In this document: piece after piece, positions 33,021 through 44,137 of the stretch
Layout of the letters: each line of letters starts with the position of its first letter
Position numbering within the stretch: the first letter of the stretch is position 1
Assembly (NCBI RefSeq): GCF_963678635.1
Contig: NC_087063.1
Span: forward strand, 56,139,504 to 56,203,503
Length of the DNA stretch: 64,000 nt
Origin: Symsagittifera roscoffensis
Lineage: Eukaryota > Xenacoelomorpha > Acoela > Convolutidae
Direction of reading: 5' to 3'
The notes under the pieces: model-generated
Databases searched by the model: none
What the model saw: only the letters and a program-made list of their open reading frames with translations
Told to the model about the DNA's origin: nothing
Made by a program: the position numbers and the translations under genes

Positions 33021-34270
33021 TCCTTGCCCAATGTATCCAGAAAGGTTGTCTTGCTCCCCTCAAAAGTGTTTTTTTTTCTTTTCTTTCATTACTCAAGAAC
33101 ACCAACAATGCCCATGTCTGTCCACAGGCTTACTCCCAAGTTGCAACTCCGTGGAGATCCCGATTTTTCCGTGGAGATCCCAAAGATTGCGTCGCGGTAT
33201 CCGCCCACTCTTCCCCACTCAAGTCCTGGAGCAATTCTCTCGTGGTGCCAGGACTGTAATTCCCTGGCACAATTTCTTCCGCTGGAGTCGCCCCGATGTC
33301 AAAATCTTCTTCAGGCTCGTTGAGAGTCTCATTCATCTTTTCTTTTTCAATCACTTCAGATTTTTTCTTCTTCAATGTATCCTCAAACCTGTTTTCCACA
33401 GGAAGGTTCCTCTTGTCTCCAGGAGTATCAATTGACAGAGGGAAAGGCGTTGCTGGGTTGCCTGTAGGTAACATAGAGAGTGCCAGCTGCATCCAGTCTA
33501 TGTTCCTCATGTTGGAGCTCTATCTCCTCCAGTCCGTGGGGCGCTAGATGCCTCCTCGCGTGTGCATCTCGATTCTGCTTTCAGAGCCACGTGTCCTTCC
33601 TCAACTATTCTTTGGCATATTAGTCATACACGGGGTCCTTATTCTTGAACCCAGTCCTCTAGAGAACCCTCCTGACCTCTCGGACATCGATTCTCGGAGG
33701 CATCGAGCCCCTCATTTTGGTTGGCCTGAGACGTCCAAGAGTTTATCTTGATTCCACTCTTGTGGAAGTATGCAGCTGCAGAGTATCCGATAAACAGAGG
33801 GCCCCAGCCATGCTTGAACGATCTTTGCCAAACCACCAGAGGCATCCGCCTCACTGTTGGGAACTCCGGGATGGTAGCCGGCAGCACGTCCCGCTCCAGG
33901 ATCATCTCGAGCTCCTTCCAAGTCAAAGGCCTCCGTCCAAGTCGGTATTCTCAAGACTTCTCTAGTTTATTTCTCAAGGGCGTTCAGCCTCCAGATTTTT
34001 GGACAGGCATCGATCGGGCCCTCTCGCTTTTCACCCAACCTGCATTGTATGTGGCCTCTGAAGTTCAACACAATCAGCTCCGGATCCTTCACTCTCCTAA
34101 ATAGTACTGTGTCGCTCATCTGAGTCCTCAAGTGTTCCTGCTTGCACCAGATTCGTGATGTCCCATCCAGAACACTGATTAGGCTCACGTGCACCACCGA
34201 TTATCGGTACGCCGTTATCAAGGGACCAGGAAAAGCATCCTGATCCATCTGAAAAGGATCAAAAGTCAAC
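33020..34270 (-). pseudogene. Degraded copy of the 718-residue accessory ORF, C-terminal half
   Basis: Minus-strand frames carry VHVSLISVLDGTSRIWCKQ, MSDTVLFRRVKDPELIVLNF, IPEFPTVRRMPL and GYSAAAYFHKSGIKI. These align in order with LHLNLISAVDGSALNWCEQ, DLLFAKISDPEMTVINF, IPEFTLIRRMLLGA and VGRNAAVLQYTRFAY of the main element at 56640-57150. An acidic tail (EEDFDIGATPAEEIV) follows at about 33200-33300. The same block is present in the opposite orientation at 34770-35310. Confidence 0.75.
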
Positions 34271-35310
34271 TGTCCATTGAAAAAATTTGTGAACTAGAGC
34301 TTTCAACTCTGTTTTTAAGGGCGTTCGCGTGTTTTAGGTATTTAGAGACCTAGCCAAGGGAGCGTTCTTGTTTCTAGAGTGGGGGTGTTTTGGTAATGGC
34401 CTTTAAGCTGTAACGCGATTTTGTAGTCTCATGTCTTACGCAAACAGAATTGGCTCCAACTGAATGAGATCTAAAAGAGGAAGAGATAGTGTCCCTGACT
34501 CTTGAGCCAATGGTTATAGGGCCTATTCCTCTTAACCTCATAAGCAGACGACTGTTACATAGTGTTTTTATGGCGCTTCTGGTTGGCCTTATTTCGGTTC
34601 TCGTAAAACATAAGACTACAAAATCGTGTTACAGCTGAAAATCCAATACCAAAAAACCCCCTCTCTGGAAATAAGAACGCTCCCCTGGCTAGGTCTCCAA
34701 ATACCTAAAACACGCGAACGCCCTTGAAAACAGGGTTGAAAGCTCTAGTACACCATTAGTTTTTTTGGACAGTTGACTTTTGAACCTTTTCAGATGGATC
34801 AGGATGCTTTTCCTGATTGCTTGATAACGGCGTACCGACACTTGGTGGTGCACGTGAGACTAATCAGCGTTCTGGATGAGACGGCACAAAAACTGGTGCA
34901 AGCAGGAACACTTGAGCACTCAGATGAGCGACATAGTACTATTTGGGAGAGTGAAGGATCCGGAGCTTATTGTGTTGAGTTTCAGAGGCGACTTACAATG
35001 CAGGGTGTGTGAAAACGAGAGGGCCCGATGGAGGCCTCTTCAAAAATCTGGAACCTGAACCCCTTGAGAAGCAAACTAGAGAAGTCTTGAGAATACCGAC
35101 TTGGACGGAGGCCTTTGACTTGGAAGGAGCTCGAGATGATCCTGGAGCGGGACGGGCTGCCGTCCACCATCCCGGAGTTCCCTTCAGTGAGGCGCATGCC
35201 TCTGGGGGTTCGGAAAAGTTCGATCATGCATGGCTGGGACCCTCTGTTTATCGGATATTCTGGAGCTGCATACTTCCACGAGAGTGAATTCATGATAAGT
35301 TCTTGGACAA
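33710..35310. repeat. 1.6-kb inverted repeat (arms about 0.7 kb)
   Basis: Left arm about 33710-34450 and right arm about 34598-35310 are reverse complements, roughly 85-90 percent identical by eye, separated by about 150 bp. The outer parts are the same accessory-ORF segment facing both ways. The inner parts are LTR-like sequence (ttaagggcgttcgcgtg, tagagacctagcca). Head-to-head elements joined through their LTRs, or a foldback duplication, would give this. Confidence 0.8.
34770..35310 (+). pseudogene. Accessory-ORF fragment, inverted copy
   Basis: Plus-strand frames (34773-35012, 34876-35058, 35115-35393) repeat the block described for the left arm: VHVRLISVLDE, CKQEHLSTQMSDIVLFGRV, KDPELIVLSFRG, IPEFPSVRRMPLG and GYSGAAYFHES. 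Frameshifted and partial. Confidence 0.75.
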
Positions 35311-35330
35311 CTCAGGCCAACAAATTGAAT

Positions 35331-35459
35331 AACTCGATGCTTTTTAGTAGTGGCCTTTCAGCTGTAGCACGATTTTGTAGTCTTATCTTTTAGGTGAACC
35401 AAATTAGGTTCAACTATGAGCGCCATAAAAACACTATGTAACAGTTGTCTGCTTATGTC
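35331..35459 (+). repeat. LTR-like fragment
   Basis: gtggcctttcagctgtagc to gaaccaaattaggttc matches about 34395-34455. The following cgccataaaaacactatgt and acagttgtctgcttatg are the reverse complement of about 34540-34572. The two halves are adjoined differently from the copy at 34.4 kb, so an internal deletion or rearrangement occurred. Confidence 0.6.
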
Positions 35460-35460
35460 A

Positions 35461-35585
35461 CTGCGAGAAACTTGAGCAGGACAAAGTCTATTCGAGTTTT
35501 TCAAGAATAATTTTTTTTTCCCCAAAATTAAGGCTAAATTTCCAAATCAGGGTAAATTTTCCAAATATGACCGACTGGCACAAGC
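35461..35585 (+). repeat. Dispersed repeat, also at 38028-38150
   Basis: gcgagaaacttgagcaggac through atgaccgactggcaca matches the stretch at 38028-38150 with scattered differences. No coding signal. In the first copy it directly follows LTR-like sequence, so it may be an element flank. Confidence 0.6.
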
Positions 35586-35589
35586 TGAA

Positions 35590-36100
35590 ATTGTCATAGT
35601 GATCACTGCTGCGGGCTAGGTCGATGCAAATTGCATGCATTTAGCCTGGACTTGTGAAGCACCAAACACCTCCGCCTGTTTTTACAAATAAGGCAACGTG
35701 TTTGAATACCCATTTCAGGAAGAACGCCAGTGTTAAGTTAGTGAAACAATTTATAGATTAAATTTGCAAAAAAATTAGCAGAGAAATCATTAACGTAGAA
35801 CGAGAAACGGTTGTCGTCAGAATATTTGGCGAATATTTGAGTGGGTTACAATTTGACGGGCAGAATATTTGAGTGGGTTATATTTAGGTTGATGTTTTAT
35901 GAGACAAAAGTGTAAGGGGGATACAATTTGTTTATCAAAATAAACAGCATTTGATTATAAATATAAATTTTGCGATTTAATTCAGAGTTTTAACGGTTCT
36001 CATTTATTTTGGGGATGATCAGTGTTTTGGGCTGCAACTTGTCAGTGACGGGGTTAAACAAATTTTTCAACTGCTGTTCGAATTCTTGTGGATGCAGCCT
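35590..36100. other. Non-coding DNA
   Basis: Nothing recognisable except two near repeats of agaatatttgagtgggtta between about 35828 and 35882. Confidence 0.5.
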
Positions 36101-36352
36101 GTTGTCATTGTATCCAGAGACTATTGTTACTGTATTTAGGCGCTTTGGTCTCATTGCAAAACTGTTTCAATCAGATCATGAAGCGTTGCGCCGCGATAAA
36201 AATGAATGGTTGATTCTACTAGAGCCGTTGTCATTGTATCCAGCGACTATTGTTACTGTATTTAGGCGCTTTGGTCTCATTGCAAAACTGTTTCAATCAG
36301 ATCATGAAGCGTTGCGCCGCGATAATAATGAATTGTCGATTTTATTAGAGCT
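36101..36352 (+). repeat. Two tandem copies of a 126-bp unit
   Basis: 36101-36226 is repeated at 36227-36352 with few differences. The unit is 42 codons long, so the plus-strand frame at 36009-36359 reads through both copies (repeating VTVFRRFGLIAKLFQ). The frame has no known homologue, and its length is explained by the duplication. Confidence 0.9.
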
Positions 36353-36872
36353 GGTTTGACATATTTGGGGTTTGAAGTTTCAATAACTAGTTTCTGTGAG
36401 AACTCAGGGATGCGTCTTGCCTGGAATCGCGGCATCTACCTGAAACTCAGACAACTGGGGCGAGAAAGGAAGCTCTTTGGGGTATTTTTTAATGAAAATT
36501 TTCAATTAGGATTTAAAACCGCTTAGACAAGGGCGCTGGAGAAAAAAAAGAGGAAGGAGTGGTAAAACCTGACGTCTTTTTGGAGCTCTTTTTACCAGCT
36601 CACTCCTTCTTGCGTCTAGTTACGCCAGGGAAACTTCACTCGCCTACGGCTGGGACGGCACCATTCGGTAACATAAGTCAGTTAGCAAAGCCCAGCGCTT
36701 TCAATATGAGTTTACATCAGAGGTGAATTTAAAGAGACATACTATTTAAAAATTTTATCACAACAATAAGGCTTATGCGCTGGACCGAAACTTGCTTCAA
36801 TTTTATTATTTACCTGAGTCGCGTCACCATTATTAGAGTCGCGTCACCATGTGAGTACTAAAAATAATTTCT

Positions 36873-37905
36873 TGAGTGTTTTTCAACGATTATGTTGAGA
36901 GATCGGGCGGGATTTATTTTGAACCATCTGAAATGGAGCAAAGGTCCACTGTCCAATAAAAACCAATGGTTTACTAGAGCTTCCAACCCTGTTTTTAATG
37001 GCATTCGCGTGTTATAGGTATATAGAGACATAGCCATGGGGACCTTCTTATTTCTAGAGTGTGGGGTATTGTTGAAGTGGCCTTTAACCTGTAACACGGT
37101 TTTATAGTCTTATGTCTTACGCGAACCGAACTGGTATAATGAGGTATGAAATCACATGAGAAAATGTCCCTGACCCTTGAGCCAATGTTTATAAGGCCTG
37201 TTTCTCTTAGCCTCTTCTCTTAGGCACGGGACCTTGTAACTTTCGACCGGAAGTACATATCGACGGGGAAAAAAGCTTGGTTATGAAACGACTGGCTAGC
37301 GTCTAAACACAGCTCTACATGCTTTTAACCGCCTCTGCCAATGCAAGTTCTCTGTGTGGTCCTTTTAACATCAGGTCGAAAAAATCATTACTGTTTTTGG
37401 CTATCGGCCAGAACGCGTAGATTAACTTATTTTCAAGCAAAATAGTGAGCTCATGGCTGGGTCTCAGTTTCCCAAGACCACAAGGTCACTCCTAAAAACA
37501 GGCTCTACTTATTTATTTTTGTAACAGTCGCCTACTTAAGTCACATATGAGGTTAAAGAAAAATCGGCCCTATAACCATTGGCTCAAGAGTCAGGGACAC
37601 TATCTCTTGTGTTTTTCCCCCTCAAGCGGTCGGAGCCAATTCGCTTCACTTGCGACATGAGACTACAAACAGTGTTACAGCTTAAAGGCTACTACCAAAA
37701 TAACCCCTCACTCTAGAAAAAAGAACGCCCCCATGCTCAGGCCTCAAAGTCCTAAACACACGAACGCCGTTAAAAACAGGGTCGGAACCTTACGTATACA
37801 GTTAATTTTTATTAGACAGTGGACCTTTGATCCGTCCATTTCAGATGGATCAACCTAAAACGCTCCCTAACTCAACATAATAATGTAAAAGACACTCAAT
37901 AAAAT
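36873..37905. repeat. Foldback element of about 1 kb built from LTR-like sequence
   Basis: The ends are inverted (ttgagtgtttttcaac near 36873 against its degenerate complement near 37905). The arms of about 320 bp (36905-37210 and 37560-37865) are imperfect reverse complements, sharing atccatctgaaatgga, the ccctgttttta stretch and tggctcaagagtcaggg. The centre (37215-37540) is the reverse complement of the 3' LTR region at about 62820-63230. The arms match the inner part of the 34.4-kb inverted repeat. Confidence 0.65.
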
Positions 37906-38197
37906 TTAATTGAGTACTTACATACCGACACGACTTCTACCGACCGACATGTTTCTGTTTTTGGACTACTTTCCGGCGATTGTAGTTTGGTTCTTCTGAT
38001 ATCTTTTTCTCGTACTTTCAGTTGTCGCGAGAAACTTGAGCATGACAGGCTCCTTTCGATTTTTTGAAAAAATCTATTTCACCCAAAATCAAGACTAAAA
38101 GTTGCTCAAGGTCAAATTCCCAAACATGACCGAATGGCACATACTCCTCGGACTCAAGATCGGTGTCCTCGTTGCTTGTAGTCGTCTGTCAAGGAGA

Positions 38198-38527
38198 CTC
38201 CAGGATGTTGAGTGCGTCTCAAGATACAGTGCCAGTGATGATTTACAGAATTTTGCAGCAGATTTAACTTTATCTACACCCCAATGGTCACAGCCATGCA
38301 CAATTGTCTCCAGGATGTTGAGTGCGTCTCAAGATACAGTTCCAGTGGTCATTTACAGAAGTTTGCAGCAGATTTAACTTTATCTACACCCCAATGATCA
38401 CAGCCATGCACAATTGTCTCCAGGATGTTGAGTGCGTCTCAAGATACAGTGCCAGTGGTCATTTATAGAAGTTTGCAGCAGATTTAATTTTATCTACACC
38501 CCAAAGGTCACAGCCATGCACCCTGAT
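38198..38527 (+). repeat. Three tandem copies of a 110-bp unit
   Basis: Units begin at 38198, 38308 and 38418 with ctccaggatgttgagtgcg and differ at a few positions. There is no convincing coding content on either strand. Confidence 0.92.
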
Positions 38528-38745
38528 TTCAAGCTTTATAAGCTATCATTAACATTTCTTTTGTCTTATCCAATCAGAAAATTGTCATGTAGCATTTAAT
38601 TTCTATAATAAATGTAGTGTACTAATAACAATATTTCCTCTGTTGAAGTTTCTTTTCCGTGCCTTCAGATTTCATCTGAGTTCACACTCGAATCCCTTTT
38701 TCTTTTCCCTCTCACGACTCAAGAACCAACCCCTGAACACCCCGC

Positions 38746-39570
38746 TCAGTTCGTGCCCCTCGTCCTCGAGGTACTGGGTCCTAACACACTCGACACCGTA
38801 ATTTGCCTCACCAGTTCTTCTTCATCATCGGAACTGATCACGATCTCCTCCCATGCCTTCAGCTGTTCGTAGGCACGCATCCATTCCTTCTGTTTTTGTA
38901 ATATTTTTGCCTGATTCGGCAGACCCTTCACTTTAGCTTCCCTGTTCAACCAAAAGGAATTGTGCAAGCTCAAGGTCACGTTCTTTGCCAAGTCCTCCTT
39001 CAATTACAATTCACTCGCCTTGGTTTCATCTCTAGACACTCTACCAACCCTTTTCCAACCCGTGGTTGTCGCACTGCGATGGGTTAGCAAGAGTCTCTTG
39101 AAGGCATCTGGCCCGATCTCGGTCAGGAACTGCCGATATTCTTTCTGATGCTTCTTCAAGTGATTCTTCGTCACCATGTACAGCCAAGACATCAGCGTCG
39201 TCCGAAACCACGAAAATAATCTTATGTGACTCCACACGTGCCTCATCTCCATGAGCACAGCGAATACTTTACACGCAGTCTCGAACAACTCAAGCCTGCG
39301 GCTGTAGTCAGGGGAACGTATTGACTCCACTGTTGGTGCCCTCGACTCTCGACATTTCGGCATGTTCTCCTCGATCCATGGCCACACCAGCCTTGAGCTC
39401 ACCACAAGAAGAGTGACCTTCTGCTGATGATTGGGTAGCCCTATTGACCGAATTTCCTCTACATCAAATATCAAGATGATGTTCGAGTGCTCCGGGTAGC
39501 ACACTGTCTGTGCCAGACAATAGCATGGGCTTTCCCCGTGCGTCAGCGTGCGTTCTCCCAAAGCTTCCAC
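38746..39570 (-). pseudogene. Degraded copy of the last accessory ORF (matches about 60600-61370)
   Basis: Minus-strand frames 39004-39570 and 38746-39003 are in the same phase, interrupted by one TAA at 39004. They align with the main element: LTHGESPCYCLAQTVCYPEH versus LTHDEFPCHCLLQTWWYPKR, IGLPNHQQKVTLLVVS, the long basic region, and LKEDLAKNVTLSLHNSF versus LKEDLERNVTLCLHNSF. Because only one stop interrupts it, this fragment defines the family sequence well here. It ends in an acidic tail (SSDDEEELV). Confidence 0.8.
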
Positions 39571-40520
39571 CAGAGTTTCAGAGTTTCAAACTCCATCACG
39601 TCACTTTTCTCCATGCCTTGGGCACTATTCATCGCTTTACTCGTATTCTCCTTTTTTGAACTCCAGAATTCTTCCCCCCAGATCTCACTCAAATCCTCCC
39701 TTGAATCTCCAGGCACCGCTCCTAGCATTTTCCGCAAAAACTGATGCGAGTGATGCGACATTCGTGCCAATCGCACACACTTGGGCACCGAGAAAGCCTT
39801 GTCGATTAATAACCTCTGACTAGATGCTTCCACCATCGCCATGTGTAATGGTTAATTGCTTCCGCACAGGTTGGCCATGACTGATCCCACCAGAGACTTC
39901 GCATTCATTAGTAAACTGTAGGCCTCGCTCACGGGAAATCCCATCTCCGCCCTGAGACCGATCTTTCATCCCCTGATGTGCTTCTGGATCATTTGTGACA
40001 CTCCTGGCCAAAACACCACGCTTAACGCCGTCATCAAATGGTGCTCGGACTCTAGCATCTCTAGAGATTGTAAACTGTATATCCTGGAGAAGAATCCCAA
40101 GGCCGTCGCTATATTTACAGGGAAGCTCGCGTAAAATTCAGCCACTATTTGCACATCGCTTTTCTCTTTCTCCGTGGTGTCACCGAACCAAGTGGCTAAA
40201 TCCTCCCTTTGAAAGGATTGTATTCTGACACAGGACCACATGTCACAAGATAGCTTTCCACCTCCACACGCTAGGTGCAGACAATTGCCCAGCTCCATCT
40301 TTATTACTAGCTTATCCCGCTTGCTCTTTGCTTCCTCAGATTCCCCTTGATGAGGTAGGATCAGTTTATGCACTACATGCAAATTCCCCAAACCTTCATC
40401 CTTCGCTGGTGACAATCTCATCCGATCCGTGACTTCTTCGATCAGGATCGCGTGGGGATGTGGTCACCAACATGGTCTCAGCATTTTCCAAACAGTCCCC
40501 AGTTTTCCAAACAGTCCCCA
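39571..40520 (-). pseudogene. Degraded accessory-ORF fragment (matches about 59600-60540)
   Basis: Minus-strand frame 39966-40421 carries NLHVVHKLILPHQGES, C-x4-C-x6-C-x4-C (LGNCLHLACGG to SCDMWSC), LATWFGDTTEKEKSDVQIV and NIATALGFFSRIYSL. Frame 39543-39842 continues with FSVPKCVRLARMSHHSHQFL (main: FSVPKCVRLARMSEKSYELL), then GEEFWSSKKEN. A frameshift near 39960-40000 separates them. Confidence 0.8.
39581..39761 (-). repeat. 181-bp segment duplicated at 40521-40701
   Basis: 39581-39761 and 40521-40701 are identical except at one position near 39591/40531, 940 bp apart and in the same orientation. The duplicate is out of order relative to the parent element. It joins other accessory-ORF sequence at 40503-40521 and the RT fragment at about 40703-40728. 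Confidence 0.9.
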
Positions 40521-40521
40521 G
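40484..40521. repeat. 19-bp tandem duplication at a junction
   Basis: ttttccaaacagtccccag at 40484-40502 is repeated at once at 40503-40521, exactly where the 181-bp duplicate begins. Confidence 0.9.
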
Positions 40522-40727
40522 AGTTTCAAATTCCATCACGTCACTTTTCTCCATGCCTTGGGCACTATTCATCGCTTTACTCGTATTCTCCTTTTTTGAA
40601 CTCCAGAATTCTTCCCCCCAGATCTCACTCAAATCCTCCCTTGAATCTCCAGGCACCGCTCCTAGCATTTTCCGCAAAAACTGATGCGAGTGATGCGACA
40701 TCTTCGCCTGTATAAGACACCTCCGGA

Positions 40728-41458
40728 TTCGTTACTTGAACGCGGTAACTTGAACGCGGTAACGATAAAAGATGCGTACCCGATACCGCGAATAGACGAG
40801 AGCCTCTCTAAGCTTGGTGATGCCAAGTTCTACACCACATTGGACTTGGGTTCTGCATTCTGGCAGGTCCCTCTGCGGAAGAAGGATAGAGAGAAAACGG
40901 GATTCGCGTGCGAATTGGGATTGTACCAGTGGAAGAGGATGCAAACCATCGAAATGTGAAATCCTTAAGGATTCGATAAAGTACCTGGGAAGAATGGTGG
41001 ACAGGCATGGTGTGAGGCCGGACCCGGAAGCAGTGGAAGCAGTGTTGACACGGAAAGCTCCCAGAACGGACACACAGCTCCTGAGCTTCCTAGGGTTTGC
41101 CAATTACTACCGGGAATTCATAAAAGGATATGCGGACAAGGTGTATCCGATGCAGAAGCTGATTCCCAACAAGAGGAAAAAGTTCGAATGGAACGATGAG
41201 GCACAGGTTGCCTTCGAGAACATAAAGCGGGAACTGTGCGAAGCGCCAGTGCTAGGCATGCCTACAGCAAAGGGCATGTATGTTCTTGACACAGACGCAT
41301 CGGTAGTAGCCATCTCAGTAATATTGCATCAAGAGCAAGAATGGAACGGAAGAACGGTTCTCGGTCCCATTGCATACAGCAGCAAGGTCTTGAGTGACAC
41401 AGAGATGAAATATGGCGCACCAAAAGCAATTCCAGGGCATCCCCTAGTTAATTGAAAA
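40728..41458 (+). pseudogene. pol: Reverse transcriptase/RNase H fragment, near-identical to the main element with deletions
   Basis: 40728-41437 repeats 47139-47994 of the main element almost base for base, but lacks about 170 bp (main about 47339-47507). The join is at a shared atgc and removes the YVDD catalytic motif. At about 41437 it jumps to main 48352 (attccagggcatcc). A 14-bp tandem duplication (acttgaacgcggta at 40734-40747 and 40748-40761) marks the left junction. The high identity means it derives from this copy or a very close sibling, recently. Confidence 0.9.
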
Positions 41459-41540
41459 AGCAAAATCGCATCGGAGAACATACTCGGAGGGGTATAGGTT
41501 GAAAGAAGGAAATCTCCGAAAAGCTACTTTTACAAAACCA

Positions 41541-41745
41541 GAGGGCTCCCAATCCGAAAGGGTCAAAAATTTTTCAAATTTCGGAGGGGACCGAATCCGG
41601 AGGTGTCTTATATTTGCTAACTCAGAGGGGTCCCAATCCGGAGGGGTCTTACCTTTGCTAACTCAGAGGGGTCCCAATCCGGAGGGGTCTAAATTTTGCC
41701 AATCCGGAAGGGTGCTATTTTTACCAAGCCGGAGGGGTATTTTTT
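41541..41745 (+). repeat. Tandem repeat of 41 bp
   Basis: Units with cagaggggtcccaatccgg followed by aggggtctta recur from about 41541 to 41745. The best pair starts at 41623 and 41664. A single related stretch (atccggaggtgtct) is found in the element's 3' region near 62610, so the array may be element-derived. Confidence 0.75.
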
Positions 41746-42595
41746 TTATTAAAGGACTTAGGTAAACAGAAGAAAGACTACTGTGAGAGGTATTAGGTTA
41801 TTAGCAGACAGGCTAGGAAACAGTGACTGCACTGGTAACTTGCCTTCAGTAAAAACCATACCAAAACAAAACAGGTCCGAACTCGGATATTCGCTACACT
41901 AACTCTAAACTAAAAAGAGCGTAATTATTTTTTGTGGATTGAAACCCAATACGTTTTTGTGAAAAGTGACTGCCCTGAGGATTTTAGAAGGTCTAGCTCG
42001 GGCAGTCCGAAGGCAGATAGGTAACACAGTACTCGGTGGGTGCAATAGACGCCCACTTGAGAAAATTACTGCCTTCAAAGTTTTGTCTGTTTGGTGCAGC
42101 ACCAAGCAGGGAAAGCTTTTTCTTCAAAATATAAGTTCGACTATTGTACTGCGACCGACTAAAAGTACAATACACTTATTTTTTTTTTTGAGATATTCAT
42201 ATTCTGTCATTATATATTTTTTTTGTTTTTGATTTTAAATCAACATAAACTGTGTTTGATTGGGTAGTGAGTACACTATCTTTTAAATTGACTGATAACA
42301 ACATATTGTGCTAGTACCCAAATCTTACGACCGATAATCGGTTAGTGTGAATAAATTGTATACAAACTGTACTCTGATAACATACAGGGATTCGTGGTCA
42401 CTATTTAATAGAATCTTGTGAAATTTATTGTGTTGTGTCATTATTATTGGTAGTCAAACTATAAGGTCACTAGCAATCGAATTAAGTGTATAGGCATTAA
42501 CAAGTGACAAATTGGGAATGAGTCTAGACAAGTCAAGGATACCTAAATGAGGTAATAGCTCTAGGAAATTCATACCTAAAAAGCAAAGAAAAACG
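41746..42595. other. Region upstream of gag, no LTR recognised
   Basis: No coding sequence. I looked for a copy of the 3' LTR (62743-63553) or a tRNA primer-binding site ahead of gag and could not see either. The 5' LTR has been lost, replaced or diverged beyond recognition. Confidence 0.5.
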
Positions 42596-44137
42596 ATGAC
42601 CGATCCTTTCGTGGATTGGATCAAACGAGCCCGGACCGACAAAGGGGAGACGGTTTCAGGCAGAATGGTTGAAACGAGAAGTCAGAAGACCTCAGAAGAG
42701 AGAAAAGAAATGTTGGTAGCGGAACTCAATACACACCAAGTCATGAATGACAACCAGGAAGTACATGGACTGGAAGGGAGAGGAAGAAGGCTGGCGAGTG
42801 AATCTACTCCGGTAGAACAAGGCCATGATTTTGCCACTTCCACCGGGACATTGGATCGAGAGGAGATGTCGGAACTGTCCGACATCTCGACTGAAATAGC
42901 GGCAACTAGAAGATCTCCAACAGACAACACTATGATGGCAGGCGGAACTGAGAAACAAACAACGTCATCATCGTTCCCAGAAAGGATGAGCAACACCTTA
43001 GGAAACATCTTTTCATTCACCATGGGAGGGGGCGCAGGAAAGGAAGGTGAATCCCAGAAGGAGGAGGACGAAGAAGACCAAGTGGATTTTGGATCTCAAG
43101 TCAGCCTCAATAGTTCGACCCAGGAGAATGAGGCTTACGTCGAAAGAGAGACTGGAATCATGGACAAATTTGGTGTGGTGAGAACGATAAGCAAAGAGGT
43201 AAACACACCGGGCCAGTCGAGAGGCTTCGCGATTATGACAAATTCAGAGCCGCAAACTGAGGAGAGTAGAAACAGAGGGCTAGGCAACGCATTGGCGGAT
43301 CCCGAGGTGGATAATGAAAAGACGTCGAGGCAGAGAGTCAAGGCCCGAATGTCGACCAGCACGAAGCTACCTGGGACCAACAGGGTTACACCGCCACTAG
43401 TGACGCCACTCGTGGATAACGGGGCAGCACTAGAAGAAGCCTTGAACAACATAGTGGATAGTTTAGGAGAACAAAATGAACAGATGTCCATAAGAATGAG
43501 TGAACTAGAAAGAGCAGTTCACATTGAAAGAGAAAGTCTGCGGGAAGAAATAAACCGCAATAGACAAGAAGTTGGTAGGAGCGAAAAACGCTTGAAAGAA
43601 AGAACGGACGAGCAGATAGCGAAGAACTTGTCGCGAATGACAAGAGAAGCGGAACAGAAAGAGTTACGCTTAAGAGACGACATGGAGAAGTTGAGAATTC
43701 AGCAAGAGCAGTCTCTTGGGACTCTTGACACAAAGATAGACGCGATGATGGAGAGGCGAACTCAGGCTATCATGGACAGGTTGGACGGGCTACTAAGCAG
43801 CAAGAGTGGACCAAAAGAAGGGGAACCGAACTCGGGAGGTCCCAGCAGGGGGCCGAAGGTGAACTTCAATGACCATCAAAAGAGGAGGACATATGGATCC
43901 ACTAGAGGCAGGGGCAGTTCAACAGGCTACGCCACAAGGGATAATAGAACATGGGGCCCGAACAGTAGAGCAAGTTCAACGGGGAACAGACAGACCTCTA
44001 ATGAACGACCAACGCAAGGCACACATGCGACTGGGAGAAGTGATTGGGGAAGAGCCCGGGGAAGAGTCATGTGGGCCAAAGGGGAAACACTCACGGCGAT
44101 TCGGATTGCAGGGATGCACCGCATACAGAGCCTTTGA
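42596..44137 (+). pseudogene. gag: Gag N-terminal part with coiled coil
   Basis: The frame begins at ATG 42596 (MTDPFVDWIKRAR). It is 513 codons long and ends by frameshift; the overlapping frame from 44044 carries on. Residues 1-280 are charged and low-complexity. Residues about 280-400 form a strong heptad-rich coiled coil (ALNNIVDSLGEQNEQMSIRM, later RMTREAEQKELRLRDDMEKL). The end is Gly/Arg/Ser-rich and basic, typical of nucleic-acid-binding gag regions. The predicted role is particle assembly and RNA packaging. Confidence 0.7.

Noticed and set aside
36009-36359. 116-codon plus-strand ORF
   Set aside because: Its length comes from a 126-bp tandem duplication; no homologue or gene signals.
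41746-42595. 5' LTR of the main element
   Set aside because: Scanned for the LTR start, end and internal motifs of 62743-63553; none found.
42682-43733. Several 85-118-codon minus-strand frames opposite gag
   Set aside because: Shadows of the gag frame with no start context or homology.
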